From: Poa pratensis
Taxonomy: Eukaryota; Streptophyta; Magnoliopsida; Poales; Poaceae
Direction: 5' to 3'
DNA length: 64,000 nucleotides
Assembly (NCBI GenBank): GCA_947311845.1
Contig: CAMZMU010000052.1
Span: forward strand, 139,205,733 to 139,269,732
Shown: positions 1 through 9,834 of the stretch, one piece after another
How the letters are laid out: every line of letters begins with the position of its first letter
Position numbering within the stretch: position 1 is the first letter of the stretch
Made by a program: the position numbers and the translations under genes
Notes under the pieces: generated by a model
What the model saw: the letters and a program-made list of their open reading frames with translations, nothing else
Databases searched by the model: none
What the model was told of the DNA's origin: nothing

Positions 1-534
1 ATTTTGAAATACATATAAAACAGGTGCATGTACACATGTAAAACAAAACATTGTGTCCGTCCATTATTCACCTTGTCTACCTCCATGATAGTAGCCGGCT
101 CTTTTACAAGCGTTCATAATTTCCCACGGCTTATCAAATGAAACTAGTCGAGTGTCTAGTTTAAGTCATTATTCATACCACATGGACACGATATTTTGGC
201 AAGGTGCTTTACCATAAAAATGGCACCCTTTTTATTTCCCGTAACACGATGGAGCTGTTTTTGTCCTCAAATGTTTGATAACTTTTGTGTCTCCAATCAT
301 AAATGAATGAACAATTTTATTCATATTTCATTGTTAGAAGAATACAACCCGCCTGTCTTTAAATTAATAAAGCTTAAATGGCAAATCTAACCCACATGTT
401 GGGGGATATCAAACTAAAGTTATAGAGACCACGACCCTCAGGCCCAACCACGATTGAACACGATAAAACAAAAGATCACAACACTGACATCACACACACG
501 CGCGCACACACCCACCAAGGTCGACAAAGTATCA
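1..534. other. intergenic, nothing recognised
   Basis: AT-rich sequence without a convincing reading frame. A short CA/CG-rich run lies at 490-512. The stretch near 60-130 resembles 37935-38010 (both contain a CTTGTCTA...CTCCATGA...AGTAGCC string), so at least part is dispersed repeat. Otherwise I see nothing in it. Confidence 0.5.
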
Positions 535-564
535 AGACACTAGTAGGAAAAGGATTATAGCCAC

Positions 565-930
565 CAGCATACCGCTGGCGGACGCCGTTTCCGTCCGCCA
601 ACGCTTCGACCGCTGGCGGGCGGTTTTTCGAGTCCGCCACTGGTTCTGGACGTACCGCTGGCGGACACCCACTCTGCCCGCCAGCTGTAGGAGCAGAAAT
701 TTGGGAGGGAGCAGGGCAAACTACCGCTGGCGTGCAGAATACGTGCCCGCCAGAGGTACCAAATGTACCGCTGGCGGACGCTCTATGGTGCCCGCCAGCG
801 GTAGTTGCGTCGGCTGAGCTCAGTGGGGAAAAAACATGGGGCCAGTACCGCTGGCGGGCGGACTAAATCGTCCGCAAGCGGTCAGTTGCGTACCGCTGGC
901 GGGCACACTAAATCGTCCGCCAGCGCTAAC
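565..930. repeat. 5' subterminal repeat array of the CACTA element
   Basis: At least eight copies of a GC-rich 10-12 bp unit around CCGCTGGCGG, in direct and inverted orientation (for example near 573, 610, 655, 722, 768, 849 and 893). The matching 3' array is at 8418-8670. Inverted neighbours can pair into hairpins. In characterised EnSpm elements such subterminal repeats bind element-encoded proteins; that role is inferred here. Confidence 0.8.
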
Positions 931-1532
931 TTAGACTGTAATCCAAACAACTACGAAAATGCTATTTATGAAAATAATGTGTAAATTCCCTTCGGAACCA
1001 TTGCTTCCTATATCAAGACACACCTGTGTGTCGAATATGAGCACTTTATCACAAACTATGCGTTGAGACTTGACATAACTGGTTGATTCGAATTGAAACC
1101 CTTTGTAGTTGTTTCTATACATGATAGTGTTTTGTCGAAAACCTGTAAAACTTTTGTCGAAAAGTAAGTTTATCATTTCACATAGCAACTAGTACACAGA
1201 CAATGGTTTCTCGGCTTCCCGGCTTCACGGTTAATTCTTCCCAGTTTCGCGGCTTCGTTCACACGGTTTCCCCGCTTGCCGGCTTCCCGCCGATTTCACG
1301 TTTTCCCGGCTTCCCGGTTTCACGTTTTCCCGGCCGGTTTCCGGCCGGTATCCATATCTTTACACCGGTAAATCGAAATTCAAAATTCAAGTAATTAATA
1401 TTTATGATGAATTCGATCGATCGAAAAAATGAATGATAGGAAATCCAAATGTTTCGATCATTAATATTTAGGTAACCGGATACATATGAGAGAAGACAGA
1501 ACGGCACACACACATCGATCTCGCTATATAGA

Positions 1533-2279
1533 CTACTCATCAACGACATTAAGACGATCACCATTGGTATTATAGCCACGTAGACTATCCCACTTCCGCG
1601 CAATCTCGAAGCCAAGGCGAGCGTCAAGAGCGGTGTACTCAACTTGCTCGTAGCTCAATGGCACGTTGCCGCATCCGTGAATCCGGAGGTCTTCTTTGTC
1701 GTCGTCGTCGTTCTTGTCCTTCTTCTTCTTCTTCTTCTTCTTCTTCTTCTTGTTCTTCTTCTCCAGTTTTGTCCCAATGATAGCATTGGAGAGAGCAACA
1801 AGACTCGGAGTAGGATTGCCGGTTGGGTTCCGCCTATCCCTCTGGAGGTCGACCGCGGACGGAATTTCAATTCCGTAGCAGCGCAGCATCCGCAAGTCAT
1901 TGTGGATAGCCACGCCGTAAAACTTGATGGTCTTGTCAGCTAAGAAATCCACGAGGAGCTGCGGCTTCCGATCAGCCCAGCAGATCTGGAAGACAAGTGT
2001 CTCGGTCGCCACCGAGAGTTGAAGGACGGCGGCGCGCTGCTGTTTCTCGGGTGGAAGATTGTTCTATGGACCCGGGAGAGCGTCGGTGAACTCGCAGTCG
2101 AGTCAAACGCACTTGATCGGTGCGGCGTCGAGATAGAACTTCTTCACGTCGCGGATCCACCTCTCCACGCGTGATGCACGGAGGGTGACCCATACCTTGA
2201 AGCGCATACCCTCCTTGTTGAAGTAGTACAACCGAGACCGAGGTCGAGGCCATGGAACGCGCGCGAGTGGCTGATCCAT
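1533..2279 (-). pseudogene. DEDDy-type 3'-5' exonuclease (WRN exonuclease-like), decayed, inside the CACTA element
   Basis: One frame can be followed on the minus strand from ATG at 2279 (MDQPLARVPW...) to the stop at 1533, about 248 codons, with two in-frame stops: TGA at 2105-2103 and TAG at 2066-2064. All three exonuclease motifs are visible in that frame. ExoI is LDCEFT just after the first stop (D and E metal ligands). ExoII is FYGVAIHNDLRML (catalytic D). ExoIII is YEQVEYTALDARLGFEI (Y..xD). The fold is that of RNase D/WRN-type exonucleases that trim 3' ends of nucleic acid. The first stop sits where relatives would be expected to have Gly before LDCE, so a GGA to TGA change is the simplest reading. 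A lysine run comes from a TTC/GAA microsatellite between motifs II and III. A TATA box lies about 70 bp upstream. The gene sits inside the transposon and is read against its other gene, which points to capture of a host gene. Confidence 0.8.
1718..1764. repeat. TTC/GAA microsatellite
   Basis: An almost perfect run of TTC triplets. On the minus strand it encodes the lysine run of the exonuclease pseudogene, between ExoII and ExoIII. Confidence 0.9.
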
Positions 2280-2347
2280 TGGAAATATAGTAGAGAGGAT
2301 TAGAGAGAGAGATTTGTGTGTGTGCTTTAGGCCATGGATTAGTGGCC

Positions 2348-2356
2348 TTTTATATA
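2348..2356 (-). promoter_or_regulatory. TATA box of the exonuclease pseudogene
   Basis: Minus-strand TATATAAAA about 70 bp upstream of the exonuclease ATG at 2279, in good position for a core promoter. It suggests the captured copy kept its own promoter. Confidence 0.6.
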
Positions 2357-2640
2357 GGGTAGAGAGGGAGGCCGGCGGGCAGAGAGGGAGGCCAGCGGCC
2401 GGGCAGCAATCAAAACGGTGGCGGCTGATCATCTTCCAATGCACAATTAAAATGGCGGCGACCGATCATCTTACCAATGCACAATTAAAACAGCGGCCGG
2501 CGACCGATCATCTTCCAAATTAGAGCGCGCACAACGGCGCAGTAGATGAAAGGTGTGAAAGCGCACGAAAGCGCGGGAGACAAAAAGTTTTTGAAATAAT
2601 AAACAAAAAATAGAAAAACAGAAAATAAAAATAACAGACC

Positions 2641-3170
2641 TTACCGCTGGCGGACGGAACAAGCCGTCCGCTAGCGGTATGTTTTGGCCACTTACATGTG
2701 GCCCCCGCCCGCGCCCTCCCTCTCCAAATTTCCCCTTTCTCTCTCGCGCGCGCGCCCCCAAATTTCCCCTTTCTCTCTTCTCCTGCGCCGCCCCAATCTC
2801 TCTCCCAACTCCCGCGCCGCCCTATTCTCCACGCCGCCACCACCGCCGGTGACTCCTACCGCGCCGCCCCCGAGCGCCGCCGCATACTCCTTCGCTCTCT
2901 CCCGCGTCGTCCCCGCCCCGCATCTCCTTCTCTCCCCCGCGCCGCCCTTGCCCCATCTCATACCTCGCCGCCCCCCGTGTACGGCCCGAGCGCCCCGCGT
3001 CGACCCCTGCACCACCGTGAGCTCCTACGTCGACCCCTGCACCGTCGTTTCCTCCTACATCGCAGCTCTGCCCGCCAACACAAGGTTCAGCCGCACCCTC
3101 CCCTTCTTGTATGTAGCACCCACAAGGTGTTTGTGAAAATGTCCAGCCCAACTTTTGAAGTTCAAAATTA
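2641..3170. other. GC-rich segment of the CACTA element, possible untranslated leader
   Basis: Starts with an inverted pair of the subterminal motif (2645-2680) and continues as C-rich DNA that gives long proline/arginine-rich frames on both strands. Reading frames overlap in several phases and show no domain, so none is called. Position just upstream of the plus-strand accessory gene is consistent with a leader exon. Confidence 0.35.
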
Positions 3171-3357
3171 GTTTTTAGGTGATTGTTTAGTTGAAAATGG
3201 TGATGGTGGCTGTGAACTCAGTCTTGAAAATGGTGATTATTGTGCTTGTGATGGTGGCTGCGATTGCGGCCTTGTGGCTATGTATGAAATATTTGCAGGT
3301 ACCCTAGAGAACCTTGAGATTGCCGGAATGTTGATTAATTTCCATTCCGGCAAATTC

Positions 3358-3450
3358 AGGTACTCCATATTCCATAATTTTAGCAAAGGTCATGCTGATT
3401 TTTTTCGAAATTTGGCATGACTTGCTAAAATTATGACATATGGAGTACCC
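3358..3450. repeat. imperfect inverted repeat (hairpin), about 35-bp arms
   Basis: GGTACTCCATAT...TAATTTTAGCAA...CATG (left arm from 3358) is matched by its reverse complement CATG...TTGCTAAAATTA...ATATGGAGTACC (right arm to 3449), around a T-rich loop. It lies in the non-coding part between the leader and first coding exon of the CACTA accessory gene. Confidence 0.75.
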
Positions 3451-3527
3451 GATTTTTCATCACCATCCAAGTGAATTTTTCCTTATAGTGTTGTTTTACT
3501 AACTACAATTTTTGTGTGTGCGCGCAG

Positions 3528-5128
3528 ATGGCAACCAATATGGAGGTCGGGACTTCTCGAGGTGGAGTCAACGAGGAGCCGTGTGATAGTTATTTGGAGA
3601 TGTTCTGAAGTCAATCGCCGCCGAGATGGATGTCGACGATGATAGGGTGGTGGAGAACAATTCCGATGCCGAGACCACATCTCGTGATGGCGGCGAAGGT
3701 GGCCACGAGACCACATCTGGTGACGGCGGAGGTGGCAAGAGAGCACATCTGCTGGCGGCGGAGGTGGCCACGAGACCACTACTGCTGGCGGCGAAGGTGG
3801 CCACGAGACCACTTCTGCTGGCGGTGGAGGTGGCCTCGAGACCACATCTGCTGTCGAAGAAAGTGGTAACGAGACCACATCTGCTGGCGGAACAACGCGT
3901 CAACGTAAGCCAAGGCGCCGAAACAAGCTCCCTAGCGGTCGACTGACATTTACTGCGGTGAACCCAGATGGGATTCCTACGGAGCCAGACAAATATGCAA
4001 AAGGGTACGGCTTAGCCTTGGGATGCATTGTGCGGGACTTCGGCAACATCAACCAGGAGAACATAAGGATAAAGAGAACTCACATGTGGCCACACACCTT
4101 CTTTCCAAGTTGCACGCATCGTACCAGTTTCCCGAAAGACTACGACAATGTTGATATCAAGGGCAATATCGTAAACACATTCGCTCTCGGCAAGTTCAGC
4201 AAAGCCTTTTCAACTTGGAAATCAGAAGTGAGAAAGGCCATTCTTGCTGGTGATGATTACGCAAAGATCAACGCCAACTGGCCCTCCATTTCTGAAGAAG
4301 ACTACAACATTTTCAAGGACAAACAAGGCCTAGCTTCAACAAAGGCGCTATCCCGTGGGGGAAAGATATGCATCGGAAGAATTTAGGTCCCCACAATCTC
4401 GGATGTCGTGGATACGACGGGGCTGGCCCTGTTTGGGAAAAGCAGGACAGAGAAAGGACAGGGCCAGACCCCTATGCCAAGATCAAAGACCCGATGGCGA
4501 GACGATATATCAGATCCCATTACAGGGAAGACCCCAAGAATCCAGGGCACCTTGCCTTGAACGCGACAGTCAAGGAACTTGAGAAGGAAATTCTGATAGA
4601 AGAACAACTTTCTCAAAGCGACTCATCGTCTGTGACGAAGGCCCCGTGGGACACCTCTTTCCACAGGGCGCTAAACAAGAGAAAGAATAAGGAGGTGCAC
4701 TTCCGCCGCATCGTGGCCGGGTGATCGGGGCCGGAGTCGGTCGCAAACGGTCGAATTACTACCCGGAGTCCAAGGAGGAGCGAAGTGATAGGAGGGCTAG
4801 TTCCATGCAGGCCAACATCGACAGCAGTGACAAAGGCCGTGGCTGCCATCCTTCCGACCATATATGAGTCGTTTGGGAGTTGGATTGAGGGGGGCAAAAA
4901 GGACCTAGGCCCGTTCCCAGCTTACCACACAGCATAATAGGTAGCAACAACTCCAACAATGTTCCACTTGCCAACCCTAATCCTGACAGAGACGAACAAA
5001 CGCCACCCGCCAACCCTAATCCCGACAGATACGTACATGGCTCCGCGGAGCGTAGCAGCCCTTCCATCTCTTGCACGCCGGGGGCCGTCCCCGGTCCGTC
5101 GCCATTAGACGAGCTCAACGCCCTCACG
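3528..5128 (+). pseudogene. CACTA accessory gene, N-terminal half (Gly-rich repeats plus Transposase_24-like region)
   Basis: ATG at 3528 follows a splice-acceptor-like CGCGCAG. The start frame reads MATNMEVGTSRGGVNEEP and hits TGA at 3606-3608; the reading continues in other frames. A 33-bp tandem repeat then encodes variants of HETTSAGGGGG. After it come a basic RRRNKLPSGRL stretch and a region (3958-4386, then 4368-4724 in another frame) with SKAFSTWKSEVRKAIL, GPHNLGCRGYDG and ARRYIRSHYREDP, the style of the plant En/Spm-associated Transposase_24 family. The frame change near 4345 is a frameshift. A serine/proline-rich exon follows and ends at a GT donor at 5129. The role in transposition is not established. 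It most likely forms one transcription unit with the Ulp1-like half downstream. Confidence 0.7.
3690..3890 (+). repeat. 33-bp coding minisatellite
   Basis: About six tandem copies of a 33-bp unit encoding HETTSAGGGGG-like peptides within the CACTA accessory gene. Copy 3 carries a small deletion that shifts the frame. Confidence 0.8.
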
Positions 5129-5210
5129 GTAATTTTATTAACCATGTTATATATTACTTCATTCTTGCATGACACCCTATCTAACGCCTTACTTGTGAAC
5201 GGTGAACAGG

Positions 5211-8160
5211 CCGACCATACAAGATGCACTTTGCTCCTATTGTGGACGGTGAGCTGAAGGAAGTGGCCAAAGCAACGTCGAGACACCACGTATCCGCACC
5301 CATCTCAAGCGGCCTATTCCTGATGATTGTTATAAGGTTTCATTGGCTCGGGTGTTCCAGGGTTGTGGTTTTTTGGATCCTCCAACTCAACCCCTCGAAG
5401 CCGAAAGTGAGTTAAGCCTAGAGCAATGTTTGATTTTTCCCTGCTATGGCCAAAAGCGCTAATTCGTTTGGACCCTCCCGGGTCGACGCCGCCTGGCCAA
5501 GGAAAGGCCACTCCACCAGCTGATCCCGCGATAGAGGAGATGAACGCTAATGATGAAGACCCCAATGCCTACCTGGCGTATTTGGACGATGTCAGTCCTC
5601 TTGATCAACCTGACCGTGATCTGATGATGAATAGTCCTGTGGCGCCTACTCTCCCTGAGAAACATAATATCACAAAGCGTCTATTCTGTTCTCAACCATT
5701 GCCTGAAGCTCATCATCAGCAGTCTGACGGTCTCAGCCAGGGCACACTCAATGATGTGCTCCAAGAGACGATAGCTAAGCACCCTAAGAAGATGGCGTCG
5801 AAAAAAGGAAGAAACATGGCGTTGAAGAGTCCATGAGCCAGCCAGTGGAGGGATCTAAGTTGAAGTTGCGCCGAGTTCAGGACAGGATAACCATCCCCGA
5901 TTGGCATACTACTCATGTGATGGCTAAACCGATCCTGCCGCCGAAGTGGTCCTGTTGCTTGTCTGGGAGATGAAGGCGCTACATGAACAGGTTCTCTATT
6001 GTGAGAGCAAACTTCTCAGGAAGCACGTCACGTATACCCGGTTTTCATAGCAAAGGTACCAAGGCTTCCCGGCTTTCTCCATGAAAACCCCGGAGACACG
6101 CTCTTTGTCAGATTTGATGACATCTTTGACATGTACCACATGAAAGCACTCCACCGATCCATGGTCCGCCTGTTTGTGCTAAGTATGGCGCACCGCTCCT
6201 TAATGATAAGTCGGCCGGAGACATCATGATAATCGACCCCTACTACATGTCCGACTGCTATGTGAACACCACGGTGGGTAGGACACGCGTGACAAAGTTC
6301 ATCGAAGATATCTTCATTGCAAATACTACCAAGAACATCTTTCTCATGCCTTACTTTCCCAAGTAAGTCATTACCTAGCCGCCATAGATAACATATTTTC
6401 GTACGTTTTATCGTTAATTTTGCATAAGTGAGAATGATGGTCTCTTTTCATTGTTTTGTGCAGGAACCAAGACGGCACCCTCATCGTTCTGTACCCTAAA
6501 GAGTCGAAGGCCTTCTATCTCGATGCGGGTAGTGAAGAGAAGAAAGACTACAAGCACATCAGTAGTGTTCTCGATGATGCTCTCAACGGTTACTGCTATC
6601 AAAATGAAGGCATTGCAAGAAGATTAAACCTTAAGCGAGGCAAGGTGTCATTCATCCACAAAGTGGATCTACCCTGCATCAAAAGACGCATGGCAGTCCG
6701 ACGGAGGCCTGGTATGTCATCTATCTGATGGAGCAGTTCGTACGGAATCACCGAAAACTAGAATTTCCAGTTGCTATGGATAAATGGTGCAAAGACATGG
6801 CGAAATCCACTGATGCTGATATCATGGAAAAGTTTGCTCTAATCCAGAAGAGGTTTGCTTCAATAATCTTCACGGATGTTTGTCGTGCAACGCCACCCGG
6901 TTGTTCTACTACCAAGGTGCATGCCCATCTAATGTCGATATACAAAATCGCATAGCACAACAGTGTGACGACAGGCCATTCAACTCTTTGAATGGTTCTG
7001 AACCGTTCCCGCCTAAGCCAATGTCAAGGCCGACCATGATGAGCCAGAAGTGAAAGGTGTGTTGTCGATTTAGTACTCTTGTTAAATTAAATTGCCTAGC
7101 TCTAGTTTACACCATCTCTCTTAAATTGCCTAGCTATAGTCTTCCAATAATACTTAATTCCTTTACAATGCCGATGATTAAAATGATGTGGCGCACTACA
7201 TGAATTATGATAGTTTGTTGAACCTTGTATCATGCACACATACAAGTTATGTGCCTCCTACTTGGTTCAACAAGGTTATCAGAATTCCTTGTGTGCTTCC
7301 AATAATATTCGAAGTATGAGGCATAATATTTTTTTGAATCTTGTTTTGTCTAAGTCTTCCAATAATACTTTATTCCTTTACAATGCTGATGATTAAAATG
7401 ATGTGGCGCACTAAATGAATTTGATAGTTTTTGAACCTTGTATCATGCACACATACAAGTTCTGTGCCTCCTACTTGGTTCTACAAGGTTATTAGAATTC
7501 CTTGTGTGTTTCCAATAATATTCGAAGTATGAGGCATAATATTTTTTTGAATCTTGTTTTGTCTAAGTCTTCCAATAATACTTCATTCTTTTACAATGCC
7601 GATGATTAAAATGATGTGGCGCACTACATGAATTCTGATAGTTTGTTGAACCTTGTATCATGCACACATACAAGTTTTGTGTCTCCTACTTGGTTCAACA
7701 AGGTTATCGGAATTCCTTGTGTGCTTCCAATAATATTCTAAGTATGAGGCATAATATTTTTTTGAATCTTGTTTTTTCTAAGTCTTACAATGCCGATGAT
7801 TGAAATGAGGTGACACTATGTTATTCAAGGGTGTTGTGAGTGAGCCCTATAATGCAAGAAAACATATCTTCTGCATCATACTGGCTCGCTCACACCATCC
7901 CTGAATTTGTGTGTCCAATCTATTATATGAGGCATTCTTTCTAGTTGGCTTAGTTTATTTTGTGTATACTTTGTTTATTTCTGCACGACATGTGAACACA
8001 ATTTAGTTGCCTAACTAACATTTTTGTTTGCCTTTTATGTATACTTACAAATGAAGAAGTGGGGAAGTTGTCAACGCCAAGAGGACTTGAAGCCACTGAA
8101 AGAGAGCAACAACAACCGGATGACCGAAACGCCAAGTTCATCGATCGCGCCCTCTCTTAA
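5211..8160 (+). pseudogene. CACTA accessory gene, C-terminal half (Ulp1/C48-like, catalytically degenerate)
   Basis: Exon from an acceptor at 5210 runs to a donor at 6363 (CCC AA|GTAAGT); the next exon starts at 6464 after TTGTGCAG. Across that junction the frame reads K-NQDGTLIVLYPKESKAFYLDAGS, the beta-strand pair that holds His and Asp in Ulp1-type cysteine proteases. Asp (YLDAGS) is present, but the usual His-Trp is Asp-Gly here. The Cys region reads EAWYVIYLMEQFVR, with Ala where relatives of active enzymes have Cys. Frameshifts occur near 5280, 5800, 5970-6130 and 6690. A last exon near 8060-8160 ends REQQQPDDRNAKFIDRALS-stop. Ulp1-like domains are known partners of transposases in plant CACTA and MULE elements. 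This copy cannot make an active protease. Confidence 0.65.
7141..7815. repeat. tandem repeat, about 214-bp unit, about 3.1 copies
   Basis: Copies begin with CTTCCAATAATACTT at 7141, 7356 and 7569, with a partial fourth near 7783. Each holds the paired strings TTGAACCTTG...ACAAGT and ACTTGGTT...CAAGGTT. It lies in the intron or 3' part of the accessory gene. No coding capacity is seen. Confidence 0.9.
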
Positions 8161-8417
8161 ACATTGTGGTTCTCTATCATTTATGTGATGCATTTGTGTA
8201 TGACAACTTATGTATTTGTGTATCACATTGTGGTTCTTATTTTGGTACTATACTATGGTTTGTAATGCATGTGATAATGAACTTATGTATTTGTGTATCA
8301 CAATTTGGTCATCTATATGTGGTATTATTGTCATTTTGGTCGGTTGTACCTGAATATACTGTATTTATATTGATATACTGTTGGAATACATTATTTAAAA
8401 AACAAAAATACCACGAA

Positions 8418-8684
8418 AATATACCGCTGGCGGACACAAAGGCGTACCGCTGGCAGACAGCGCTCCCAGAACTCCAACCAGCCAGAAGTACCGCTGGCGG
8501 CCCAGGTAGCTTAGCGCTGGCGGCCGCGGTTGCACGCCAGCGCTGTCCAATCTAACGCTGGCGGGACTCAGTTGTGCCCGCCAGCGGTATAAATTTACCA
8601 CTGGCGTAATGATCGCTGGCGTGCGCCTGCCCGCCAGCGGTAGGCCAATTCCGTCCGCCAACGGTAGGCTTTTCCCTACTAGTG
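8418..8684. repeat. 3' subterminal repeat array and terminus of the CACTA element
   Basis: Repeated CCGCTGGCGG/GCTGGCGGG units in both orientations, followed by the terminal inverted repeat ending TAGTG at 8684 and the AGA target duplication. Mirrors the array at 565-930. Confidence 0.85.
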
Positions 8685-8687
8685 AGA

Positions 8688-9834
8688 AATACATTGTTGC
8701 GGAAATAAGATAGTTTTAAACCACATTCATGAGTCCGCCAAGACACTTTTGTAACAATTTTAAATGTTGAAGGGTCAAGATATGACAACTAGAAGGCGGA
8801 TAAGGGTCTATAAAAATTGTAGCATAATTGACACTTATGATTAAGTAGTACTTCTTAAGCGGATGAAGTATGTAGAAAACATGCATTTTAAAGAAATACG
8901 TAGATTTACGCGTAGAGATGGATGACGTGTACATTGAAACAGATATGCTAGACATATGTATTGTGAAAAGAATACATGTTCCAATGTACATGAAGGGTAC
9001 ACTAAACAGAGATCATTCATCAAGCATATGTAGGGTATACATGTAACTTAGGATGTTTGAAGGTGACCACATAAAATTATGCAAGTGTACTCTTTGAACA
9101 ATCACTTTGATGCCAACAAATATGATCTTCAAGATCATCATGAGACAAACATCCTTTCATGTGACCATTAAGCACTCTAACGGTAGGCACGCATATATTC
9201 GGCATAATGTAACCTGATACAAAATATGTGAAGTATGTGTGCCATGTAGATAGTAAAAATAGTGCATGTGAATTGAGCATAAGCGGTTGAGAAAAGGTGA
9301 GCTCAACGGGGATCACAAGAATGTAGACTCAGCATGGTACAAGTTTAAAGCCAATCCCACTCAGAGAAGTGTTGATAGGTAGTGTTGTCTTTGGTGGGGT
9401 AAATAAATGGATCCTGGGGCCCGTAGACTTGGTCAAGAATTACGTGCTATTTAGGATTAGGACGGACATGTGAACGAAGGGGGGCAAAGAAGAACTCGGA
9501 CTGTCTTGAGAACCCTATACCGGACCAAACACATCAAGAAAGTGTGGAGAGAGTTGCATGTATAGGCCTACTCTTGGAAAAAGTGACGCACCTCTCAAGA
9601 GTATAAAAATGTTCATAGCAGCTATACTCATTTTCCCGGAACTACGATCAACGGCGGGGAAGGGGCCTTAATTTGACTCTCATACCCATGAGGGCGGTGT
9701 AACATAGTTTACAAAAAAAAACTTTTCCCAAATTGATTAAAAAAACCTTTTTCACAAATAGATAAAAAATTGGCTTACTAATTTGGATGTATAAAACATA
9801 TGATGCTTAGTACTTTGATTGGCTTAACAAACTG
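8688..9834. other. intergenic with a dispersed-repeat copy
   Basis: No gene seen. The part 9115-9350 is similar to 27850-28022 joined to 29702-29770 (shared strings include TGATCTT..AGATCAT, CTCTAACG.TAGGCA, GTGTGCCATG and GGGGATCACAA), so it is a dispersed repeat of unknown class. Confidence 0.5.

Larger units (their letters stand above)
538..8684 (+). mobile_element. complete non-autonomous CACTA (EnSpm/CMC) DNA transposon
   Basis: The element starts CACTAGTAGGAAAAG and ends CTTTTCCCTACTAGTG, an inverted repeat with the CACTA/TAGTG ends that name the superfamily. A perfect 3-bp target duplication AGA lies at 535-537 and 8685-8687, as expected for CACTA insertion. Subterminal regions (about 570-930 and 8418-8670, plus copies near 2641-2690) carry many copies, in both orientations, of a motif like TACCGCTGGCGG; such arrays are transposase-binding regions in known CACTA elements. 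No TNP2 transposase was found inside. Internal cargo is a minus-strand exonuclease pseudogene and a plus-strand accessory gene, both broken. Mobility would have depended on a transposase in trans. I do not assign a named family. Confidence 0.95.

Noticed and set aside
2692..3171. Overlapping long frames rich in Pro, Arg and Gly on both strands
   Set aside because: They come from GC-rich DNA, overlap in several phases and show no domain or start context.
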